DNA from: Elusimicrobiota bacterium
GTDB taxonomy: Bacteria > Elusimicrobiota > Elusimicrobia > FEN-1173
Reading direction: 5' to 3'
Assembly: GCA_016715645.1 (NCBI GenBank)
Contig: JADJZR010000004.1
Coordinates: 124,001 to 188,000 of the forward strand
DNA length: 64,000 nt
A program made the position numbers and the translations under genes. Shown one piece after another: positions 33,034-42,600 of this stretch. The notes below the pieces were generated by a model, which was not told the DNA's origin, ran no database searches, and worked only from the letters and a program-made list of their open reading frames with translations. The first letter of the stretch is position 1; each line of letters begins with the position of its first letter.

Positions 33034-34902
33034 TTAATGGAATCCCAGCAGGCGGCCCCCTTGGAAGACGATGAAAGCCACGGCGTAGGCGACGCCGTTC
33101 ATGTAAAAAAATTGAATCACGGGGATCTTCCAGCCGCCGGTTTCACGCCGGACCACAGCCGTGGTGGCCATGCATTGCATGGCCAGGGCGAAAAAGACCA
33201 GGAGGGACAGAGCCGCTAGGGGGGAAAGGTCTTGCCGCAAGGCCGCTTGCAGGGTCGTGGTGTCGTCGTCCGACTCGATGCTGTAGATCGTTGAGAGCGA
33301 ACTGACAATAACCTCCCGCGCGGCTTGGGATCCCACGAGACCCACCCCGATCTTCCAATTAAACCCCAACGGCTCAATAAGGGGTTCAATGAAAACTCCG
33401 ATTTGACCGGCGTAGCTGTCTTTCACAGGTTCGGGTCCGCTTGATTTGGGGTAACTGGCCAAAAACCAGAGGGCGATATTAACCAGGAGGATAATGGTTC
33501 CGGCCTGCCGCAAAAATATTTTTGAACGGTCCCACAACATTAAGATCGTTCCCCGCGGGGAGGGCCATCGGTAGGGCGGAACTTCCAGGTGGAAGGGGGT
33601 AATGTCTTTTTTCAGAACGGTGGCGTTGAATCCCCAGGCGGTGAGGACGGCGGCCAAAAAACCAAGGGCGTATAAGCTGAGCAAGGCCAGCGCTTGAAGG
33701 CCCAACACGCCCTTGATGACGGGCACGGGTGGCACGAAGGCGCCGATCAGCAACGCATACACGGGCAATCGCGCGCTGCACGTCATAAAAGGAGCCACGA
33801 AAATCGTGGCCAATCGTTCACGACGGCTTTCGATGGTTCGGGCCGCCATGATGCCCGGAATGGCGCAGGCGTAGGAACTGATGAAAGGAAGAAACGATTT
33901 TCCTTGCAGTCCGATTTTGCTGAAGAACCGGTCCATGACGATGGCCGCTCGGGCGAGATACCCCGAATTTTCCATGATCGAAATGAAAAAGAACACGATC
34001 AAAATTTGGGGCAAAAAAATCACCACGCCGCCCACGCCGGCGATGATGCCGTCCACCGCCAGACTGCGCAAGAACGGGTTTGTGATCCATTCCCCGACCC
34101 GGGTCCCCAGCCAGCCGAACAGTCCATCAATTCCATCCATCAGAGGCCCGGCCCACGAGAAAACAGATTGGAAAACCAAGAGAACCACTAACGCGAACAC
34201 GATGGGCCCAACCACTTTGTGCATGATCACCTTGTCCACCTTCGCTGAAAAGGCGTGAATCGATCGCGACTGTCGAACGACCGCCCTCGCAATGGTTTTC
34301 GCTTGAACGCGCAGATCCTGGGGTGTGAGGGGGCCGCCTCTTTCTTCAATGGCCGGCGCCGTGGGGATTGACGGTTTTGTGAGTTGTGCGTTCAACCACT
34401 GTTTGACCTCCCCCATTCCGCGGCGGGTCCGGGCTGAAATGAATAAAGTCGGCACGCCCAAACGCGATTCAAGTTCCTTTAGGTCAATTGTCGTCCCCAA
34501 TCGATCGAGTTCGTCGGTCATGTTAATCAAAAGGAGCGTGGGAAGGTTCAAACGCCGGACCTGGAGGACCAACGGCAGGCTCCGTTCCAGGGTGTTTCCG
34601 TCCACGACGCACAGAACTCCGTCCAACGCCGGCGCGGAAGGAGACCGGCCGCCCAGAATGTCGGCGGCCACGCGGGCGTCTTCCGTGCGGGGCGACAAGC
34701 TGTAGGTGCCGGGCAGGTCGATCAGATGAACCACCCCGTCTTCCGTGGCAAGGGAACCGGATTTTCGTTCCACGGTGATGCCCGGGTAGTTGGCCACTTT
34801 TTGGCGAAGGCCCGTCAGGAGGTTAAACAGCGTGGTCTTTCCGCAATTGGGATTTCCAGCGATGGCGAGGGTGATCGTTTTATTTTGAACAAGAGGGGCC
34901 AT
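33034..34902 (-). CDS. feoB: Ferrous iron transporter FeoB
   Basis: 622 residues. N-terminal G domain: AIAGNPNCGKTTLFNLLTG (G1), HLIDLPGTYSLSPRTEDARV (G3) and NMTDELDRLG (G4). After a linker come about eight membrane helices with two Gate motifs, LPFISSYACAIPGIMAARTI and IFVAPFMTCSARLPVYALLI. It imports Fe(II) under anoxic conditions. It is shorter than E. coli FeoB (773), as in many bacteria. The start follows the feoA stop with no gap, third in the porin-feoA-feoB operon. Confidence 0.96.
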   Translation of the reverse strand: MAPLVQNKTITLAIAGNPNCGKTTLFNLLTGLRQKVANYPGITVERKSGSLATEDGVVHLIDLPGTYSLSPRTEDARVAADILGGRSPSAPALDGVLCVVDGNTLERSLPLVLQVRRLNLPTLLLINMTDELDRLGTTIDLKELESRLGVPTLFISARTRRGMGEVKQWLNAQLTKPSIPTAPAIEERGGPLTPQDLRVQAKTIARAVVRQSRSIHAFSAKVDKVIMHKVVGPIVFALVVLLVFQSVFSWAGPLMDGIDGLFGWLGTRVGEWITNPFLRSLAVDGIIAGVGGVVIFLPQILIVFFFISIMENSGYLARAAIVMDRFFSKIGLQGKSFLPFISSYACAIPGIMAARTIESRRERLATIFVAPFMTCSARLPVYALLIGAFVPPVPVIKGVLGLQALALLSLYALGFLAAVLTAWGFNATVLKKDITPFHLEVPPYRWPSPRGTILMLWDRSKIFLRQAGTIILLVNIALWFLASYPKSSGPEPVKDSYAGQIGVFIEPLIEPLGFNWKIGVGLVGSQAAREVIVSSLSTIYSIESDDDTTTLQAALRQDLSPLAALSLLVFFALAMQCMATTAVVRRETGGWKIPVIQFFYMNGVAYAVAFIVFQGGRLLGFH

Positions 34903-34903
34903 T

Positions 34904-35161
34904 TTATTCTCTCCCCATGGATTTTGTTTGAACGTCGCGCAAAAGGATTTTTTCGGCGTCCCGTTTTCGCAGAGAGAGCCGATAATTCATCAGGCCCACG
35001 ACGATCGGGTCGCCGAACGGCGATCGGCCTTCCATTGAAACAATTTCACCCAGGCCCAACCCCAACTCGAGCCATTGGTCCGCCACCTCGGGTTCCGCTT
35101 GGACGTCGCACACAACGCCCTCTTCTCCTAAGGCCAAATCCGAAAGTTTTTTCGTCTTCAT
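34904..35161 (-). CDS. feoA: FeoA-like SH3-domain protein
   Basis: 85 residues: KTKKLSDLALGEEGVVCDVQ, then ELGLGLGEIVSMEGRSPFGD and NYRLSLRKRDAEKILLRDV, the SH3-like FeoA pattern with the SLRKxDAxxI end. It binds the FeoB complex and is needed for iron uptake. It has a longer acidic insertion (AEPEVADQW) than E. coli FeoA. It lies 12 nt after the porin stop and immediately before feoB. Confidence 0.9.
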   Translation of the reverse strand: MKTKKLSDLALGEEGVVCDVQAEPEVADQWLELGLGLGEIVSMEGRSPFGDPIVVGLMNYRLSLRKRDAEKILLRDVQTKSMGRE

Positions 35162-35173
35162 CGAAGAATCTCC

Positions 35174-36363
35174 TTAGAAAGACGACGACAGCATGAGGCT
35201 TGAGACCCACCCTTTCGCGCGTTCACCGGCGCCGGGATCGTAGGCGTCACGAAGGTACTGCCCGTCCAGGTTGACCCCTACCCCTTCCGTTAATTGAACA
35301 CGCACATAGGCCTCGGTCACGTCGCTTTGATGGACGCCCTTGTTCCCGTTGTTCGCCGTGGCGTGGCCAATCCCGAAATTGTCCGCGGGCCGTCCCCAAA
35401 GGGTTCCACGGACGTTGAGGCCTCCCGAATAAAGGTTTCCGAATTGGATGGCGGCGTCCCCGTTTTGAACACCCACCCGGACCCAGCCGCCCAGAATCGG
35501 CCCGAATTCTTGATCGCAGGACAAAACCGCCCCGTGGCGGGTTCTTAACGTGGTGCTGCTCACATCCAAGAAATTTTTGTCCGCGGCTTCCAGGGAGAGC
35601 CGATAATTTCCTTCTCCCCACGCCGATTTCAGTTTCACGCCGGTTTGAAGGCCGTAGAAAGTGAAGGGATTTCCGTCGTCGTTTTCCCCTACGTCCATGA
35701 CCACCCCGTTCACAGACAGAAGGCCCTTCTCGAACCGAACGGCGCCCCCCAGATCATAGGAGGGGGCGAAAACGTTCGCTCCGTTCACCAGCGCCTCGTT
35801 CATGAATTGAGAATATTCGTCGTTAGCGAACGCGTTTTCGTCCAGATAGTCTGTTGCGTCGATAAGGCCCCCCGTCACTTCCAAGAGTGTGGAGTCTCGC
35901 GAAAAATCATGTTTATACCAGGCGGTGAGCAAATGGTCGCGGTTGCGGCCATTGATGTCGCGAACGTCGTCCTCGGCGTCGGCGGCCCAGGGGGAGAGAA
36001 CGAATGGCGAAATCGCCTTCACTCCATTGCCAGCGGCAAATCCGAATTTGAAAAAGAATTCGTCCTTCTCGGATTGCCGAACAGACACTTCAGGTTGAAA
36101 AACAAAAACGCCGCGGGAACCCTCCGTGATGTCGGGGGCGGGATTGTGGACGTCGAAGGCCTGAGCGTTGCCGGCCATGACCCCATTCAAGCTGACGCGG
36201 GGAGCGGACGCGCTCTCCTCAACTGTTGGACCCGTGACTGAATCGAACGCATTTCCTGACTCACCAACGATTCTTCCGCCGAAATCGGCAATGCCAGCCC
36301 CGCCAGCGTGAAAAAAACAAATCCCCCACCTTTCCCGCGCTTGAATGCCCCGTTGTCGTGCAT
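35174..36363 (-). CDS. OprB-like outer-membrane porin, probably frameshifted near the N-terminus
   Basis: The main frame (35174-36190, open further back to about 36320 without an ATG) encodes a beta-barrel ending in MLSSSF with a terminal Phe, as in outer-membrane proteins; IADFGGRIVGES... NGVMAGNAQAFDVHNPAPDI leads into a barrel resembling carbohydrate-selective porins. A second frame starting with ATG 36363 gives a signal peptide (FVFFTLAGLALPISA) and a coiled segment SQEMRSIQSRVQQL before stopping at 36187. One base change between about 36190 and 36240 would join signal peptide, coil and barrel into a normal porin of about 395 residues. It heads the Fur-box-like operon with feoAB, so an iron- or siderophore-related porin is possible. 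Confidence 0.65.
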
Positions 36364-36390
36364 TGGAACGTCCCCCTCTATTGTATGATA

Positions 36391-36434
36391 TTGAAATTCA
36401 ATCTCATTTTAATTTTCTGTCGTTTCGTTGTCAA
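36391..36434 (-). promoter_or_regulatory. Promoter with Fur-box-like site for porin-feoAB
   Basis: On the minus strand TTGACA (36429-36434), 17 nt, TAAAAT (36406-36411), a strong promoter. Just downstream TTGAATTTCAA (36391-36401) is a 5-1-5 palindrome within ATTGAATTTCAATATC, similar to half-sites of Fur boxes, and covers the start point. With feoAB downstream, repression by a Fur-like protein in iron plenty is likely. The remaining gap 36,435-36,607 shows nothing else. Confidence 0.6.
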
Positions 36435-36607
36435 GGGGTCAAAATTACGAAAGGTAAAAAACGTGGGCACGTCGATCGCATTGGAACAAACGCCGATCGG
36501 ACGAGCTGAGTGGTCAAGAACAGCCAGTGTAGTGATTAATAATTGGCATAGAACGAAAAAATATGTTTTTGTTAGGTTGACGGTGATCCCGCGACAAAAA
36601 CGGACAA

Positions 36608-39600
36608 TTATTTGATGACCGCCATCTTGAAAAATCGATCATCGCTTCCGTTCAAGGTGAATCGGGCGATGTAAACCCCGGACGAAACGGGATGGCCGTT
36701 CTTGTCGCGGCCGTCCCATTCGACGTAGTGATATTTTCCTCCCGCCAATCCCTTGGCTTCAATCGTTCGGGTCAATATCCCTGCCGCATCCACAATTTCA
36801 ATGAGGACGTCGCCGGATTTGTCGGAGGGCAAGGCGAGTTTAATGAAAGTTCCTTCCGTTGTCACAACGTGGGGAGGGTCGGTGTCGTTCAACGGCACGG
36901 ACTTGGGTTTTAGGTTGAATGGGTTGGGCACATTGTGGATTTGGATTGTCCCGTTCAACGGGATGGGTTGGCCGACGATCACGGCCGTTTCATTGTTCAG
37001 AACCACGAAAATAGAGAGGTGGTTAACGGATACGGTGATGGTGTGGTTTATTTCGTCCACCTTCCGGTCACGGGATTCCATGAAATAATAGCCGCCGTTG
37101 GGCCGGTAGTAGTAGATGTTCAGGGTCGACGGGTCCGTCACGAGGTCTGGATCGTAGGACAAGGTGAGAGAGGCGTTGCTTTTGAGATTATGGCTGATTC
37201 CCGCCGGCAGAAAGATATCGTAGAACGCGCTAAAAGGAGATATCCGGGGGGCCGACGCGACAGCCGCGTGGAGGTCGGCCGACGGGTAAGCCTTCGGTCC
37301 CAGCCGCGCGGCCGCGGACAGAGCGGCGGGAGCGGGCCGCGCGGGTAGGACAGACAATCCAGCGGGCCCCGACAGAGGGTCCAAGCTCGCGGCACGCTGT
37401 ATCCCGATTTCCACACTGGATGAACCGGCCACATCAAACGCCCCGGGATCAAAACTAACGCCGGCGGGGTCGCCGTCAAGCGTCACGCTTCCCCCAGCGG
37501 CGTTTGTCACCTGCCCCTGACGGCGCATTCCCACCCCCGCGAAAAACTCGAACGTTTTGTCGACCGCGAAGGGGGCTCCAACCGGGCTTTCGGGGTCGGT
37601 CACGTTGGTTATGAATTGGAGACGAAATTGAAAGGAGGTCTCATTGTCCGGTTTTTCATAAACCACCCCGATGGCGTCGCGGGAAGCGCTGAGTTCCCTT
37701 GACAAGACGTGGCCGGTGCCGTCTACCAGCGTTACGATTTGGGTTAAATCGTCGTCTTCCGCGGCGAGAGATTGCAAGGCCTGAGAGACCTTGAACGAAA
37801 GAGTGTATCGAAGGGGATAGTGTTCATCTTGCGATTGGTCAGCGATAATCGTGGGCGGCGAGACGTTGAGGGCGAGGTTAACCCCTTTGGTTTCGTGAGG
37901 AGACTCCACGGTGACGTTGCTTTTTACTTCAGTGAAATTGTTTTTGGCGTTCCCAATGAGAATGGAGTAGGCCTTGTTCGGCTGAAACCCGGTCAGAGAG
38001 TATCCTGTGACCAGGAGGGTGTCGTTATGGCTGTACACCTTGCCAAAAACAACATCAGAAAATCCTTCCGCCACAGCCAGGATTGTTTGCGCGTCTTGAA
38101 GGCCGGGGGGGGATCCATCCGATTTCGTTATGTTGCCGGAAAGGGTCGCGCCTTTGTTGAGGACGATGGTGCCGAGGTCCGTGGTTTCACCGCGAGAGAT
38201 GACGAATTTCCAGTTTCTCGTGGCGTATCCCAAAGCGACAACACGCGCGGCATACTGACCGGGCTTGAGACCTTTGATCAGGAACACACCATCGGCGTCG
38301 GTGGTTTCCACAATTTCGCCCAGGGGGTTGTCTCCCCGGGGGTCCCCATCGCGGTGGAGTCCGAGCGTGGCCCGACGTTGTCCCTGCCCGTTAATAAAAT
38401 CTTCAAAGGGGGTTTCCAGGGGGCCCCCGTCTAGGGTGGTGATGGTTCCGCGGACCAGGGTTTCGATGGGGGAGAGGTTGAAGTCAACGGAGACGCGTTT
38501 GGAGTCGTCGCGGACGTCAATCATCCGCCGGGTTTCGGATCCATATTGAACGCCTTGTAAGTCGGCCTGCCAATCGCCGGTGTTAAAACGAGGTGCGGCC
38601 GTGACGTCGTAACGCCGTTGGGCGCGGTCGATGCCTTCAAAAATGTAGTGCCCTTCATCATCTGTGTACGTTTCCATTCGACCTTGTGTCCGTTGGGAGC
38701 CGTTGTCAAGAGAAGGCATGGCCCAGACGCGAATGTTGGAGAGGGGCTCCCCGGATGAATTGTTGACGGTGCCCGACAGAGTGACAGTCCGATTCAAGTC
38801 AACGATGCCGATGTCCACGATTTTTCCCTCGCTGACCCGCACACCCGACAGGAGGGTTGGCGCATAAACAGGTTGTTCCGCGGTTCGGGTCTGTGAGCCT
38901 TCGTTGACGTCCTCTCCAAAGAAGAGGTCGTAGGTCGTGCCGGGGGCCAGTTGTGTTATCTGGAACTGGTGGGTTATGCTGTCAATGGCGAGGGTGAACC
39001 CATCGGTCTCTCGGCTGGCGTGGGAGAGGCCGCCCGGGATCCAGGGGTTAGCCCGAGCAGTGATCGCAAAAGAGGTCGAAAGATATTGGGATAAATTTTG
39101 GGCCGTCATCAATGTTCCAGAATCGTCATCGCGCAATTTCCCGTAGAGCGTTCCCGCCAAGTCCAACGTGATGTTGTGGGTGCGGTCAGCGCTGCCGACC
39201 GTGATGAGCGCCGTTGCGGCTGAATATTTGGCCGGGGGGGGCGGGGTGGTGGGATGGTCCAGTGCCCATTGGGTAAAATCTTCGCGAATTTCAAGGACGT
39301 AAGTCCCGGGCGATAAGTGTTCGAAACGATAGGCGGCGGTTCCATCTCCTTCGGTGTCAACGATCTCCTGCCACAGAGACAAGTTGTTGGTGGCACGCAA
39401 CGTCACGTGAAAAGAGCGCGTGTCTGTGGAGTCATCCCCATCGGGCCGCACGAGAGCGCCAGCCAACGCTGAACCGTTGGAAATTGTCAGATCGATTCCA
39501 GTTAACCCTGTCGCCCCCACGTGAACCACGCGGCTTAGAGACGCAACATCCGCAAGGTCATCGGTTGAATCAAGGCGTTGCGCGAGCCGTACGAGATAGG

Positions 39601-42600
39601 ATCCCGGGACCAACCCGTCTACGGTGTAAGTCACCGTGTCTCCACTGAGTTGGGTGGGGATGAGACGGTCAGGGCTTCGCTGAGGATCGTAGACGCTCGG
39701 CAAGGGGAATTGATGGATTTCGATTGGGGGGGCTGTGGAAACCGCGGCGCCGAGACCCGCGGCCGACGTCACGGTCACGTTCCAAGGGCGACCGAGGTTT
39801 AGATTGCCCTCGAGAACAATCGCGCCGGTCAACGAATGGGTGTGTCCGCTCATGTCCACCGTCAACGTCGTGGTGGACCCGTTGGTGACGGCGACCGGAA
39901 CTCGCTTTCGTAAACCGCTCGATGGGTTGGAGTTGATGAGCGACACGCTGTAAAGACCCGTCCCCACATTGGTCAAATCGGCAAATCCGGTGATCGTATC
40001 CAGAGTTTGGAATGTTCCCGTTTGCGAGCCCGTTGGGGAGCCCGCGGCGTCCAGACTGTAGGACACCAGCGACGGCAAGTCGCCCGCCGACAGTTTTGCC
40101 AACAACCGTACGGCGCCCTGAAAGGTTTGGAAGGTGATATTGCGTTCGGAAAATCCGTCCTGCACTGTGACCAGAGTGGGGAGGGTTGGGGTGGCACCAA
40201 ATCCGGTCAAGTCGGCGTTAAGTCGGTACACGCCGTCTTCAAGCCCTGTTAAGGTGTAATTTGCTGTGGCGTTGCTGGGTCCTGTGCTCAAACACACCGA
40301 TGTGGCCACACTGGTCAATCGGAGGGACGACACGGCAGTCAGAGTGAGGGGGACTTGCCCTGGAGAACAGTAATTCGCAAATCCAGGACGGGTGTCGGGC
40401 GGAAGGTGGGAACTGTCTCCCATCACCGTGATGGTTCCGCTGATTGTTCCGGTGTTGGTGAACATTGGAAAATCAACTCCCCCATCAAAGGGGGTGCCGA
40501 TGTCTGCTGTTGCCACGGTGACGGTGGACACGGACTGGGGGTTATACCCGGGGCTGTTAGCGCGAAGGACATAGGCGCCTGGGTCTAGATTTGTCAGACG
40601 AAATACGCCGGACGATTGGTTGTTGACAACCCACGCGCCGCCCCAGGCCGTGGGCTGAGTGGCTCCCAGGGGAGTCGCCTCCACCGTCACCCACCGACCC
40701 CCGTAAGGGGTGTTGCGGTCGGACGGAAAGCGGACCCAACCATAGATGTTGGCTTTGCGTCCGATGCTGGTGCTGATGTCCACCATCGAACCACTGTCTC
40801 CCGACGTGGCGGACAGGGCAAGAGTTCCAAATTCCGGAAGCACGAGCTCCAGAGTGTAAAGCGTTCCGGTTGATACGTTAAGCACTGTCCATGTGCTGTA
40901 AGCTGGGTCATACGTTGGTCGGCCGTTGTCCGTGCCGATCGAGCCGGCCGGTAAGCCGAGGGGAGCTTCAATAACGTCTTGCTCTGTTCGGGCAAGAACT
41001 CGCCCATAAACATTGTAATGGAGCGACATCGGAACGCTCACATGCACACGGATCGCCGCCGTGCCCACCAACTGGAAATCCACATTCGGCGTTGCCGTAG
41101 TCACCCACACGATTTTTCGAGCGGTGAGGGTCCCCGGCATGACCGTCTCCAACGTGTAGTTTTGACCGGCCCGCAGTCCTCCCACAAAATACGTCCCGTC
41201 CGCGTTTGTGCGTGCGGTTCCGCCACCGCCCGCGCCGTAAACGTTGATCATGGCTCCTTGGACGGGACCCGTCAAAAGGACCGTTCCTTGAACAAAGGAA
41301 GTTTGAATCCCCACCGTTACTGGTGGGGCCGCTAGGCCTCCGCCAGGCGTTTGAACACGAAGGAAATACAGTCCGTTGGCCACCGGGCGGCCATCTTGGC
41401 CATCACCGTGCCAAGTGACAGACTGCAGACCTGAACTTGCAAACCTTCGCAAAATTCCGGTAAAAGACGATTCTGTCGCGATCAATACTTCCCAGGGTGC
41501 ACCCGCGGTGGGCGGTACAACACTGATCACCGCGGCGTCGTCAATCCCATCGTTGTCAGGCGAGAGATCGATCCTTGTGACACCTTCACCCATTGTGGAG
41601 GGCTGGGAATCGGTGCGCAGGGTTAGGCGGGTAAAACCGACGGTCGAACCCAAGACCTGAAAATTGTAGTAGGCCGTTCGGGTTTCTCCAATCGTTGGGA
41701 CATCGTCGGCTCGCACTTCCAGGGACAGGGGACCTGTTGTTGAGGTGCGGAATTTTAATAGCGGGCTAAGAGTGGCACCTGTGGGAATTACCGATTGATA
41801 GATTAAAGCCCCTGTAACGTTGGTCGTGCTGGGGAGCAAAGTAACGAAATTGTCCATGGACAATTCAAAATCATTAAACGGTCCACCGTTAATAAACGCT
41901 AAAAATGAAAGCGATATGGGCGCGGATGTGGAAACAAGAACGTTGTCGGCGTCTAACAAGCTCACAACAATATCCGCCGATGGTTCTGATGATCTCACAC
42001 TTTGGAGGGTTCCGCCCTGCAAGTCGGAAATCCGGACATGGTTGGGTCTTCGTGCAACGATGACGGGGCTTTTTGGCAAAGACGCGGTGCTGTTGGAAAT
42101 GGGGGACCAGTTAGGGACTTCGTCCTTTGACCACAAAACGAAGTAGTAGGTGGTGGCGAGGTTCAAACTGGGGATGATGAGGGATCGTGCGGTGCCGGGG
42201 GCGTCGTTGGTGACGGGTAAGGTGGTTGACGAGACAAAGGGTGGCAAGGAGAGACGGTCCCAGGCGGCGGAGAAGGTGGCGTAGTGGATGAGGTATTGGC
42301 CGTTGAGTAAACCGTTGTTCCCGTCGTCGCCGGGGGCGGACCAGGAGAGCTGGACCGATCCCAGGGCGGGCCCAGAGGAGGCGGATAGATCCAAGACGGC
42401 GGCGGGTGCAGTGATATCGCCGAGGTTGGGCAGGGAGGCGGTGCTGTTGGAAATGGCGGACCAGTTGGGGACATCGTCTCTTGACCACAAAACGAAGTAG
42501 TAGGAGGTGGCGAGGTTCAAATTGGGGATGATGAGGGATCGTGCGGTGCCGGGGGCGTCGTTGGTGACGGGAAAGGTGGTTGACGAGACAAAGGGTGGCA

